A DNA stretch of 8,927 bases from assembly GCA_040880545.1 (NCBI GenBank), contig JBBDIE010000006.1:1-8927 (forward strand), written 5' to 3'. The notes under the pieces are model-generated. The model worked only from the letters and a program-made list of their open reading frames with translations, did no database searches and was not told the origin of the DNA. The translations under genes were made by a program, and so were the position numbers. This DNA comes from M55B112 sp040880545. GTDB lineage: Bacteria > Bacteroidota > Bacteroidia > Bacteroidales > GCA-2748055. Below are positions 1 to 7,274 of the stretch, piece by piece. Every line of letters begins with the position of its first letter. Within the stretch, counting starts at the first letter, position 1.

Positions 1-73
1 ACTCTGCCCCCAACTCTGTGCAAGCTTGCTCTCTGTGTCCTCTGTGGTTAAAAAAAGGACTCTCACAGTGACC
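1..73 (-). repeat. Interspersed CACAGAG-type repeat, copy A
   Basis: Read on the minus strand, this is a T7 run, then AACCACAGAGGACACAGAG, then AGCAAGCT and GCACAGAGTT. Plus-strand 23-57 is the exact reverse complement of 8803-8837, an identity of 35 nt. On the plus strand it carries three direct CTCTGTG heptamers (14-20, 31-37, 40-46) and a perfect 10-bp palindrome, GCAAGCTTGC (20-29). Similarity to copy C at the right end continues to the first bases of the window (GCACAGAGTT followed by a G-rich tail), so the window starts inside the element. It begins about 84 bp beyond the thrC stop and has the same orientation to thrC as copy B has to hldD. It contains no credible ORF. The mobilising function, if any, is unknown. 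Positions 74-156, between this repeat and thrC, show no recognisable feature. Confidence 0.85.
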
Positions 74-156
74 CCGAACATTCTGATCCAGTCACTCCAC
101 ACTATTGACAGACTCTGTTTAGTGTTAGAAGAAACAGGAATATGAATCCTCTTTTT

Positions 157-1455
157 CTATTGACAACCTTCCAGGTAGGAGCGGAAGGTGTCGTAATCGG
201 CGGAGAGGGGGATGCTTTCCTTCTTCCCCAGTGCAAAGGCCTGTAGCCGTTCGGGGGTTTCAACTTTATGTCCGGTTGCCTCGTTTACCACATCGGGGAA
301 CTTGGCAGGATGGGCCGTTTCCATGAATAGGGCACTGGTACCCGGGTTTTCCGCGATGTAACTTCGGGCCGCCTGGTAGCCTGTGGCTCCATGCGGATCC
401 AGTAAATAGCCGGTGCGGTTGTGAACATCCCTGATAATTTGCCGTATCTGGTCATCGCTGTAGCGGTACCCTTTCAGATGTTTCGCTATTCTGTCGTGCC
501 TTTGATCGAACAGCGCCAGGATACGCTCGAAATTACTGGGGGCACCCACATCCATCGCATTGGCAATGGTACGAACCGACGGGCGCGGGGTATATTTTGC
601 CGTTTCCAGGTATTCAGGAACAACATCATTGGCATTGGACGCAGCCAGGAAGGTATGCACCGGGAGCCCCATCTCCCTGGCAACGAGTCCGGCAGTGAGG
701 TTGCCATAATTACCGCTGGGAACAGAAATCACGAGTTCATCCGCCTCCACCTGGCTCCACCCCCTGAAATAGTAGAAGGATTGGGGCAGGAACCGGGCCA
801 GGTTAATGGAGTTGGCCGAGGTGAGAATCATGCTTCCCCGCAACATCTCATCGGCAAATGCCTGTTTTACAAGGGCCTGGCAATCGTCGAACGTGCCATC
901 GACCTCAAGGGCAGTGATGTTGCCCCCCAGGGTTGTGAACTGCTTTTCCTGCAGCTTGCTTACCTGTCCCGAAGGGTAGAGTACATGTACGACAATGCCC
1001 TCCACGTTGAGGAAACCGTTGGCCACGGCGCTTCCCGTATCACCAGAGGTGGCAACCAGTACATGCAATATCCGGTCGCTATCGCGGGTAAAATACTGTA
1101 ACAAACGTGCCATGAACCGGGCCCCCACATCCTTGAATGCCAGGGTAGGGCCGTGAAAAAGTTCCAGGGCGAATATACCCTCCTCCACCTGTACTGCCGG
1201 GGTGTCGAAATTAAGTGAATCATGTACGATTTCCTCAAGATCGGCTGTTGCAATGGTATCACCAAACATCTTTTCCGACAGGATCAGGCCTGTTTCGGCA
1301 AGCGAGTTGCTGTTTCTGATCGCCGCAAGTTCACTGTACGACAGAACAGGAATCTGTTCCGGCATGTATAACCCGTTGTCGGGTGCCATTCCACTTTTCA
1401 CTCCCTCCTCCAGGGTCGCTGTGATGTTCTTGTTTTTGGTGGAATGGTATCTCAT
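157..1455 (-). CDS. thrC: Threonine synthase
   Basis: ThrC is a PLP-dependent cytosolic enzyme that converts O-phospho-L-homoserine to L-threonine and phosphate, the last step of threonine synthesis. The 432-residue length fits the bacterial family. The N-terminus (MRYHSTKN) has the family's usual start. HGPTLAFKD at 101-109 contains the PLP Schiff-base lysine K108. SGDTGS at 137-142 is the phosphate-binding loop, and SANSINLARFLPQ (213-225) and SVPSGNYGNL (244-253) are further core PLP-fold motifs. DPHGATGY (353-360) is also conserved. The ATG is separated from the thrB stop TAA by one base, so it is very probably translated by coupling. No strong Shine-Dalgarno is visible, as is usual in Bacteroidota. 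It is the last gene of the thr cluster. The next 84 bp contain no convincing intrinsic terminator before repeat copy A. Confidence 0.97.
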   Translation of the reverse strand: MRYHSTKNKNITATLEEGVKSGMAPDNGLYMPEQIPVLSYSELAAIRNSNSLAETGLILSEKMFGDTIATADLEEIVHDSLNFDTPAVQVEEGIFALELFHGPTLAFKDVGARFMARLLQYFTRDSDRILHVLVATSGDTGSAVANGFLNVEGIVVHVLYPSGQVSKLQEKQFTTLGGNITALEVDGTFDDCQALVKQAFADEMLRGSMILTSANSINLARFLPQSFYYFRGWSQVEADELVISVPSGNYGNLTAGLVAREMGLPVHTFLAASNANDVVPEYLETAKYTPRPSVRTIANAMDVGAPSNFERILALFDQRHDRIAKHLKGYRYSDDQIRQIIRDVHNRTGYLLDPHGATGYQAARSYIAENPGTSALFMETAHPAKFPDVVNEATGHKVETPERLQAFALGKKESIPLSADYDTFRSYLEGCQ

Positions 1456-1456
1456 A

Positions 1457-2383
1457 TTACCCGGTTATTCTGCATCCTGCCTCACTTACAGGCGAGACAT
1501 AAGTTCGACTTTCAATGTGGTGGGTCTGAAAATGGCTCTTCATGGTCTCTGCCACCTCCATGGCGATCTCTCTTCCCCTGCACAGGGCGAAAATGGAAGG
1601 TCCCGAACCCGACAATCCACTTCCCAGCGCCCCTTTTTCCAGTGCTTTTTTCTTAAGTAACGCGAACTCAGGAAGTTTGTCAGAACGGTAAGGTTCGGCA
1701 AACAGGTCCGTGATGGATCTCCCGATCAGTCCATGGTCGGAAGTGGTGAGCCCGGCAATGAGTCCTGCCAGATTCCCCGCCTGGGCGATTGCCGTAGCCA
1801 ATGGTATCCGGGTGGGGATGATCTTTCTCCCTTCAGCGGTATTGAACTGCAGGTCCGGATGTACAATGGCACAGAAGAGATCGTCGGGGTAGGGGATATG
1901 TTTTATTTCCAGCGGATCATATCCCCTGATTAGGGTAAAGCCTCCCAGCAGCGCTGGTGCCACATTGTCTGCATGGTAGGAGCCGCTGGCTGCTTCCTCT
2001 CCCTCCATGGCATAGGGTAGCAGTTCCGCTGTGGTGAGCGGCGAGCCCAGCAATTCGTTGATACCCACCACCGCAGCCACACAGCTGGCTGCCGATGACC
2101 CCAACCCGCTGCCCGGGTTGATCTTTTTGGTAAAGACCAGGTCAAACCCTTCCTCTACCTGCAACTCGTCCAGCAGAGCCAGGGTGGCTATGGCAGCAAT
2201 ATTTTTTTTGTTTTCCAGGGGAAGGTCCGTACCCGAGTTGTCGAACAACCGCAACTGACCGGTATCGTTCCTGCGCACGATCAGTTCGTCACCCGGCAGT
2301 TCCAGCGCGAATCCCAAAAGATCAAATCCGGGTCCCACGTTGGAAACCGTTGCGGGACAGTATACTGTCACTTCATTTTTCAT
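1457..2383 (-). CDS. thrB: Homoserine kinase (GHMP family)
   Basis: ThrB phosphorylates L-homoserine with ATP to give O-phosphohomoserine, the ThrC substrate. The protein has 308 residues, a normal length. All three GHMP-kinase signatures are visible: the N-terminal PATVSNVGPGFDLLG (10-24), the ATP-phosphate loop NPGSGLGSSAAS (89-100), and the C-terminal glycine-rich GSGLSGSGPSIFAL (254-267). HADNVAPALLGG (137-148) is a conserved ThrB segment. Its ATG overlaps the TGA of the upstream phosphatase gene as ATGA (2380-2383), a standard coupling arrangement, and it ends one base before thrC. No separate promoter is likely. It is a classical GHMP ThrB, not the phosphoglycerate-mutase-like protein that, as I recall, sits between thrA and thrC in Bacteroides. 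It looks intact with no missing motif residue. Confidence 0.97.
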   Translation of the reverse strand: MKNEVTVYCPATVSNVGPGFDLLGFALELPGDELIVRRNDTGQLRLFDNSGTDLPLENKKNIAAIATLALLDELQVEEGFDLVFTKKINPGSGLGSSAASCVAAVVGINELLGSPLTTAELLPYAMEGEEAASGSYHADNVAPALLGGFTLIRGYDPLEIKHIPYPDDLFCAIVHPDLQFNTAEGRKIIPTRIPLATAIAQAGNLAGLIAGLTTSDHGLIGRSITDLFAEPYRSDKLPEFALLKKKALEKGALGSGLSGSGPSIFALCRGREIAMEVAETMKSHFQTHHIESRTYVSPVSEAGCRITG

Positions 2384-3042
2384 TGGACTGGAATTGAATT
2401 TAGCTGGTTGAACACCTCCTCAGAAAGCTCAGCCAGTGAGTTCAGTTGGATATCTGATGCGCCGAAGCGCTCATCGGGATGTTCCGGAACTGCGATGGTT
2501 TTCATCCTGGCTGCCTTGGCCGCGATCAGCCCGTGGAACGAATCCTCCAGGGCAAGGCAGTTCACCGGATCGGTATTCAGTCGCCGGGCAGTTTCAAGAT
2601 ATACGGCCGGATGCGGCTTTCCAAATTCTTCAAATTCGGCCGAATATACTTCCCTGAAATAATGATGAAAACTGAACCTGTCCAGAAAAGCATTGATCAA
2701 TACCATATTGGAAGAGGAAGCCAGCGCCATGGGTAATCCTTTTTCGTTGAAAAAATCCAGTGCCCGGCGTGCACCCTCCATCAACGATGCCTCCTTGTGA
2801 AAATAATCGGTCATCGCTTCGTTGTACCGGTGCTCCATCTCATCAAAGTTCGCATTTTTCCAGGGAAACCGGGCATACCAGAACCTGATCTGTTCATCAC
2901 ACCGCAATCCGAACGTCTCCTTCTGCATCTGCTCGTTGATCTCTATGCCAAGTTCCCTGAACAGCTGGCGTTCCGTCTCCTGCCAATAAGGCTCGGAGTC
3001 GATGAGCAGACCGTCCATGTCGAATATTATTGCCTTTATCAT
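2380..3042 (-). CDS. HAD-superfamily sugar-phosphate phosphatase, HxpB/YniC-like
   Basis: This is a haloacid-dehalogenase-type phosphatase (subfamily IA, beta-phosphoglucomutase-like) of 220 residues. Visible motifs are FDMDGLLIDSEP (7-18) with nucleophile D8 and acid/base D10, the serine-rich motif II ALASSSN (106-112), K142 in FGKPHP, and the metal-binding acids E166/D167 in ALEDS. The cap region has GLRCDEQIRFWYARFPW (45-61). The tail has AAKAARMKTIAVP (174-186) and LNSLAEL (200-206). From memory these match E. coli HxpB (YniC), a hexitol/2-deoxyglucose-6-phosphate phosphatase, better than Pgp or YcjU-type proteins. The substrate here is unproven. The gene lies between thrA (98 bp upstream) and thrB (4-bp overlap), so it is co-transcribed and probably translationally coupled with threonine genes. 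A role on a threonine-pathway phosphoester is possible but only inferred from position. The sequence before the ATG is A-rich with no strong Shine-Dalgarno. Confidence 0.9.
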   Translation of the reverse strand: MIKAIIFDMDGLLIDSEPYWQETERQLFRELGIEINEQMQKETFGLRCDEQIRFWYARFPWKNANFDEMEHRYNEAMTDYFHKEASLMEGARRALDFFNEKGLPMALASSSNMVLINAFLDRFSFHHYFREVYSAEFEEFGKPHPAVYLETARRLNTDPVNCLALEDSFHGLIAAKAARMKTIAVPEHPDERFGASDIQLNSLAELSEEVFNQLNSIPVQ

Positions 3043-3140
3043 TTGTTAATTTTCTGTTTCTGATCCCGGAGCAGCGATGCTGTTGTTTTTACAAAGTTCC
3101 TGCGAAGATACACAATGCTTTTCTACATTTAATCTTCCCA

Positions 3141-5567
3141 TCACCTCTGTCCCGCACGGATGATATCCGCGAACAGTCCTGCGGCCGTTACCTCGGCGCC
3201 GGCGCCATATCCCTGTATCAACAGGGGTAGTTCCCGGTACCTGGAGGTGGTCAGCAGAATGATGTTGTTGCTTGCTTCCAGCTGGTATGCCGGGTGTTTT
3301 TCTTTCATCTCCCGCAGCCCGATGGTCCCTTTTCCATCTTTCAGGGCAGCCACATAACGCCAGCGTCTGCCCGATTCTGCTATCTTTCTGCGTCGTTCCT
3401 CCCATTCACTATTCAGCTCCACAATATTCTTCAAAAATGAATCCACATCCCCCTCAAACAGATCATCGGGAAGGAATTTCTCAATCTCAATGTCTTTCTC
3501 TTCCAGGGCATAACCCGACTCCCGGGCCAGGATAAGCAGTTTTCTCTTGACGTCCACCCCGCTGAGATCCAGCCGCGGATCGGGTTCCGAATACCCGTTT
3601 TCCATAGCCTTTTTAATGGCTTCACTCAACGGTACCTCCTCACTGAGGATGTTGAATATATAGTTCAATGTGCCGGATACCACCGCCTCGATCTCCAGGA
3701 TCTTGTCGCCGCTGCTGATCAGATCGCCGATGGTATTGATCACGGGGAGTCCCGCACCCACGTTGGTCTCGAAGCTGAACTTCACGCCATGGTGAAGTGC
3801 AGAATCCTTCAGTTTTTTATACAGGCTGTATTCCGATGAACAGGCCACTTTGTTGGCGGTGATCACAGATACATAGCTTTCAAACAGATCGATATACCTG
3901 TCCGAAAGGTTATCGCTGGCAGTACAATCCACGAAAACAGAGTTCCGCAGGTTTTTCCTTGCAATGGTTTTGATAAAACCTGCCATATCGGCCTGTTCCC
4001 CTTTCTCCAGTGCTGCCAGCGGATCGCTGATATCGATCCCGTCGCTGTTGATCAGCATCTTCCGTGAATTGGTGATCCCCACCACGTTTATTTTCAACTT
4101 CTGTGTCTCTTTCAGGGGTACCTGCTGCTGCTTTATCTGGTTCAGTAATTTACTCCCTACGTTTCCGGTACCGGCAATGTAGAGGTGAAGCTCCTTCAGG
4201 TCCGAAAGGAAAAATCCTTCGTTTACCGCGTTCAATCCCTTTTTCAGACTCTCTCTCCGGATCACCACGGAAATGTTCAACTCACTGGATCCCTGGGCGG
4301 TAGCGATCACGCTGATACCGTTTCTGCCCAGCGACTGGTACAGGATGGCCGATATACCAGGGGTATGTCGCATCTCCTCACCCACGATGGCGATGATGGA
4401 CAGGTCACGCAGCACCTCAATCTCCATCTCCTTGCGGAACTCTATTTCGTGGCTGAATTCAGCTTCCAGCCCCCGTACGGCATCATCGGTGCCGGCAGGA
4501 TCAATGGCAAAGGAGATGGTCATCTCCGAGGAGGCCTGGGTAATGAGGATCACATTCACATTGCTTCTTGCCAGGGAGGTGAATACCCTGGCCGAGGTAC
4601 CGGTCTTGCCGACCATTCCTGCACCTTTCACCGTGACCAGGTCGACCTCATTGATGGAAGATATTCCCTTGATCAGGTGGCCCTCCCCGCAAACCCCCTG
4701 GTGTGATATCAGCGTTCCCGGGGCATCCGGATTGAATGTGTTCAGAATGCGGATAGGAATGCTCTCCCTGAAGGCTGGCGACAGCGTTGGAGTATAGACC
4801 ACTTTTGCTCCAAAATGCGACAGTTCCATCGCCTCTTCGTAACTCATGCAGTCGATGGGGTAGGCTTTCTTTACGATCCTCGGGTCGGCTGTCATGAACC
4901 CGTCCACATCTGTCCATATTTCCAGTACGGAAGCGTGCATCGCAGAAGCAATAATGGCGGCGGTGTAATCCGATCCTCCCCTGCCCAGGGTGGTGGTTTT
5001 GCCGTTGCGGTCCGATCCGATGAACCCGGGAACCACCGCAAATTTACGCAACGCCTCCAGGGTCCCCCTGATCTTCTTTTCCGATTCCTTGAAATTGACG
5101 GTGGCCCGGGAGAAATCGCTGTTGGTGAGGATAAGTTTCCTGGCATCCAGGTATACAGCATCATTTATGAACCGGCTGATTATTAGCGCCGACAACCGTT
5201 CGCCAAAGCTGAGCAGATAGTCCATTGTTTTAGGACTCAGATCCTCCAGCAGGTAGACCCCCTGCAGGATATCCTGAAACTCATTGATCAGGGCGTCCAC
5301 CTCTTTTAAGGTGTGCTCCCGCATACCATGCTCCAGTATTTCGTTGATTGTCTCAAAGTGGATGGTGCCGAATTCAATCATTCCCTCTTTGTAAGATGGA
5401 TCGTGTTCCATAGCCTTACCGGCCGTAGATATGATCAGATCGGTTATTCCTCCGAATGCAGAAACCACCACCACAGATGGCTCCTGTTGTGATTCCACGA
5501 TCTTTTTTACCACCCTGATAATTTCCGGTGATCCGATCGATGTTCCGCCGAACTTTAATACCTTCAT
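3141..5567 (-). CDS. thrA: Bifunctional aspartate kinase / homoserine dehydrogenase I
   Basis: ThrA catalyses the first and third steps of the aspartate pathway, making aspartyl phosphate and later reducing aspartate semialdehyde to homoserine. With the ATG at 5567 it is 808 residues, close to E. coli ThrA (820). The kinase domain (about 1-285) shows KFGGTS (5-10), FGERLSA (121-127), GRGGSDYTA (195-203) and TDVDGF plus ADPR (219-230). Two ACT regulatory units follow (about 310-380 and 390-450; TQASSE and TAQGSSE), implying allosteric feedback. The dehydrogenase domain starts with GTGNVG (467-471 region, Rossmann fold) and has ANK (571-573), SGTLNYIF (631-638), EPDPRLDLSG (661-670), catalytic D672 and K676, and GYGAGAEVTAAG (787-797). 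An in-frame TTG at 5588 would add seven residues, but the ATG giving MKVLKFGGTS is the family's normal start. It heads the thr group, 71 bp after fabD. No Thr/Ile-rich leader peptide is visible. Confidence 0.97.
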   Translation of the reverse strand: MKVLKFGGTSIGSPEIIRVVKKIVESQQEPSVVVVSAFGGITDLIISTAGKAMEHDPSYKEGMIEFGTIHFETINEILEHGMREHTLKEVDALINEFQDILQGVYLLEDLSPKTMDYLLSFGERLSALIISRFINDAVYLDARKLILTNSDFSRATVNFKESEKKIRGTLEALRKFAVVPGFIGSDRNGKTTTLGRGGSDYTAAIIASAMHASVLEIWTDVDGFMTADPRIVKKAYPIDCMSYEEAMELSHFGAKVVYTPTLSPAFRESIPIRILNTFNPDAPGTLISHQGVCGEGHLIKGISSINEVDLVTVKGAGMVGKTGTSARVFTSLARSNVNVILITQASSEMTISFAIDPAGTDDAVRGLEAEFSHEIEFRKEMEIEVLRDLSIIAIVGEEMRHTPGISAILYQSLGRNGISVIATAQGSSELNISVVIRRESLKKGLNAVNEGFFLSDLKELHLYIAGTGNVGSKLLNQIKQQQVPLKETQKLKINVVGITNSRKMLINSDGIDISDPLAALEKGEQADMAGFIKTIARKNLRNSVFVDCTASDNLSDRYIDLFESYVSVITANKVACSSEYSLYKKLKDSALHHGVKFSFETNVGAGLPVINTIGDLISSGDKILEIEAVVSGTLNYIFNILSEEVPLSEAIKKAMENGYSEPDPRLDLSGVDVKRKLLILARESGYALEEKDIEIEKFLPDDLFEGDVDSFLKNIVELNSEWEERRRKIAESGRRWRYVAALKDGKGTIGLREMKEKHPAYQLEASNNIILLTTSRYRELPLLIQGYGAGAEVTAAGLFADIIRAGQR

Positions 5568-5638
5568 ATTCTTACGTTTATATGTCAAAAAAAAGGAGGA
5601 TCCCCTGCCCCCTTTTAAATTATCCTACGGGACCCAAT
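5568..5638 (-). other. fabD-thrA intergenic gap with T8 tract, no clear terminator
   Basis: In transcription direction the gap contains a weak AGGAT (5622-5626) / ATCCT (5597-5601) pair with a 20-nt loop, then CC and T8 (5594-5587), ending about 20 bases before the thrA ATG. The 5-bp stem is too weak to call a terminator. If it did stop transcription, little room would remain for a thrA promoter. The simplest reading is transcription running from fabD into thrA. A TTGACA on the minus strand beside the T8 resembles a sigma-70 -35 box but has no partner upstream of the gene. Confidence 0.35.
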
Positions 5639-6511
5639 CTACACACCTCCTGTAGTTACTGTACGGTCCGTTTTTTTGATCAGACCCTGCAGTACACTGC
5701 CCGGACCAACTTCCGTGAATTCGCTGGCACCATCTTTTATCATTCGTTGTATGGTTTGTGTCCATTTTACCGGAGAAACCAGTTGCGAAACCAGGTTTTC
5801 CCTGATCTCGCCGGGGTTGGATGAAGGTGAAGCATGTACGTTCTGGTATACCGGGCATACAGGTTCATTGAAGGTAGCCGATTCAATGGCCCTGCGAAGC
5901 TCCTCCCTTGCCGGTTCCATTAACGGCGAATGAAATGCACCGCCCACCGGCAGCCTGAGGGCCCTTTTTGCCCCCTTTTCAGTAAGTAATTCCATGGCCC
6001 TGTCGATCCCGGCGAAGGAGCCTGAAATGACAATCTGGCCCGGGCAGTTGTAATTGGCCGGTACCACCACCTCATGGATCCCGCTGCATACCTCTTCCAC
6101 GATTTCATTTTCCAGTCCCAGGATGGCCGCCATCGTCGAGGGTTCGGTTTCACAAGCCTTCTGCATGGCCATCGCACGTTTAAAAACCAACTGCAGCCCT
6201 TCTTCAAAGGTGAGGGTTCCGTTGGCTGCCAGTGCCGAGAACTCACCAAGTGAATGCCCTGCAACCATATCCGGACTAAAACTCTCAATGGTCCCGGCCA
6301 GTATCACCGAATGGAGGTAGATGGCAGGCTGGGTTACACGGGTCTGTTTCAGATCTTCGTCGGTTCCCCCGAACATGATGTCGGTGATCCGGAACCCGAG
6401 TATCTCATTGGCCCGCTCAAACAGTTCCCTGGCTTTCGCATCGGTATCATAAAGTTCTTTACCCATTCCGGGAAATTGTGCCCCCTGTCCCGGGAAAACA
6501 TACGCATGCAT
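5639..6511 (-). CDS. fabD: Malonyl CoA-acyl carrier protein transacylase
   Basis: FabD transfers malonyl from malonyl-CoA to acyl carrier protein, supplying the extender unit for type II fatty-acid synthesis in the cytosol. The protein has 290 residues, normal for the family. The N-terminal VFPGQGAQFPGMG (5-17) is the family opening. GHSLGEFSAL (85-94) holds the nucleophile S87, and FKRAMAMQ (110-117) holds the malonyl-carboxylate-binding R112. GGAFHSPLM (190-198) holds the catalytic H194, PVKW (247-250) is conserved, and EVGPGSVLQG (267-276) holds Q275. The ATG at 6511 gives MHAYVFPGQG, which is right for the family. Its neighbours are folE upstream (115-bp gap with a candidate promoter) and thrA downstream (71 bp). 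No other fab gene or acpP is in the window, so it is separated from the fab cluster seen in many bacteria. Confidence 0.97.
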   Translation of the reverse strand: MHAYVFPGQGAQFPGMGKELYDTDAKARELFERANEILGFRITDIMFGGTDEDLKQTRVTQPAIYLHSVILAGTIESFSPDMVAGHSLGEFSALAANGTLTFEEGLQLVFKRAMAMQKACETEPSTMAAILGLENEIVEEVCSGIHEVVVPANYNCPGQIVISGSFAGIDRAMELLTEKGAKRALRLPVGGAFHSPLMEPAREELRRAIESATFNEPVCPVYQNVHASPSSNPGEIRENLVSQLVSPVKWTQTIQRMIKDGASEFTEVGPGSVLQGLIKKTDRTVTTGGV

Positions 6512-6533
6512 AGTTATTTCTTTAAAAGTTCAA

Positions 6534-6541
6534 CAAAAATA
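6534..6541 (-). promoter_or_regulatory. Candidate Bacteroidota -7 element upstream of fabD
   Basis: The minus strand reads TATTTTTG, an exact match to the Bacteroidota -7 consensus TAnnTTTG, about 22 bp upstream of the fabD ATG in an AT-rich gap. A good TTTG-like -33 box at the usual 19-21-bp spacing is not visible, so this is a candidate only. It would give a leader of roughly 17 bases. Confidence 0.35.
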
Positions 6542-6578
6542 AGCAGGATTATAATTAAAATTCACTTCTGCAGCAAAT

Positions 6579-6599
6579 TTTATTGGAATTATCAATAAA
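6579..6599. repeat. AT-rich 7-bp perfect inverted repeat between folE and fabD
   Basis: TTTATTG (6579-6585) and CAATAAA (6593-6599) form a perfect 7-bp inverted repeat around a 7-base spacer, starting about 27 bp beyond the folE stop. The stem has only one G-C pair and no T tract follows on the minus strand, so it is a poor intrinsic terminator. It could be an operator-like site for fabD or chance in AT-rich sequence. Confidence 0.3.
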
Positions 6600-6626
6600 T
6601 AGTAAAGTTTGGATTACAAATCGGTA

Positions 6627-7265
6627 TCAGCGCAAATCTTTACCGATCAGGTGAATGAATTCCTCGCGGGTGTTCTGGTTGTTCAGGAATTCTCCGGTGA
6701 ACGCAGAGGTGGTGGTTACCGAATGTTGCTTCTGTACCCCCCGCATGACCATGCACAGATGTGTGGCCTCGATCACCACGGCAACCCCAAGGGGCTCCAG
6801 TGTCTCCTGGATACAGTCGCGGATCTGCACCGTTAACCGTTCCTGCACCTGGAGTCGCCTGGCAAAAGCCTCGGCCACCCGGGCAATTTTACTGAGCCCT
6901 GTAATATAACCGTTGGGGATATATGCAATATGCGCCTTCCCAAGGAAGGGAAGCATGTGATGTTCACACATGGAGTAGAGTTCAATATCCTTCACAAGCA
7001 CCATCTGTTGGTATTCCTCTTTGAACTTGGCCGACTCCAGGATCTGCTTCGGATCAGTGCCATAGCCCTGTGTGAGAAACTGCATCGCTTTTGCCACCCT
7101 TTCCGGTGTTTTTTGCAAGCCCTCCCTATCTGAATCCTCTTCCAGTAATTTCAGAATTTCCCTGTAATGCCCTTCGAGCTTCTGGGTCCTGTCCCGGTCG
7201 AATTCTTCCACCTGGTTATATCCGTTTACCGAATTTCCGCCGTTACTTTTCTTTACTATTTTCAT
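6627..7265 (-). CDS. folE: GTP cyclohydrolase I
   Basis: FolE opens the GTP ring to give 7,8-dihydroneopterin triphosphate and formate. This product feeds folate, other pterins and queuosine. The protein has 212 residues, typical of type IA enzymes. The zinc and catalytic motif SMCEHHMLPF (98-107) supplies C100, H102 and H103, and the third zinc ligand is C171 in ATHLCMVMRGV (167-177). GLSKIARV (123-130), QERLT (141-145) and the C-terminal TSAFTGEF (186-193) are conserved. The zinc motif rules out the unrelated type IB enzyme. The ATG lies 9 bp after the stop of the upstream pterin synthase gene, so the two are almost certainly one transcript. The N-terminal 20 or so residues are poorly conserved and basic/polar, as in many family members. 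Function is near certain. Confidence 0.97.
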   Translation of the reverse strand: MKIVKKSNGGNSVNGYNQVEEFDRDRTQKLEGHYREILKLLEEDSDREGLQKTPERVAKAMQFLTQGYGTDPKQILESAKFKEEYQQMVLVKDIELYSMCEHHMLPFLGKAHIAYIPNGYITGLSKIARVAEAFARRLQVQERLTVQIRDCIQETLEPLGVAVVIEATHLCMVMRGVQKQHSVTTTSAFTGEFLNNQNTREEFIHLIGKDLR

Positions 7266-7274
7266 TGGTTGTTT

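Noticed and set aside
142..156. Short inverted repeat AGGA-N7-TCCT (about 136-150) after thrC as a terminator.
   Set aside because: The stem is only 4 bp and no T tract follows it.
421..1101. A 226-codon plus-strand open frame antisense to thrC.
   Set aside because: It overlaps a certain gene, has no recognisable motif and resembles no family; it is a by-product of thrC codon use.
3103..3110. Possible internal promoter before the HAD phosphatase gene (TATCTTCG on the minus strand).
   Set aside because: It has one mismatch to TAnnTTTG and no -33 partner, inside a gap of only 98 bp in a co-directional operon.
4185..4797. Two overlapping plus-strand open frames of about 173 codons antisense to thrA.
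   Set aside because: They lie wholly inside the ACT region of thrA, lack domains, and are explained as antisense shadows.
5565..5588. A seven-residue N-terminal extension of ThrA from an in-frame TTG at 5588.
   Set aside because: The ATG at 5567 gives MKVLKFGGTS, the standard family start. The extension is short, charged and without a better ribosome-binding site.
5575..5590. TTGACA on the minus strand as a sigma-70 -35 box for thrA.
   Set aside because: Bacteroidota promoters do not follow this consensus, and a matching -10 box would fall at or inside the coding start.
5587..5626. Intrinsic terminator between fabD and thrA.
   Set aside because: The T8 tract is present, but the only stem is 5 bp with a 20-nt loop and is separated from the T run by CC, so it is too weak to call.
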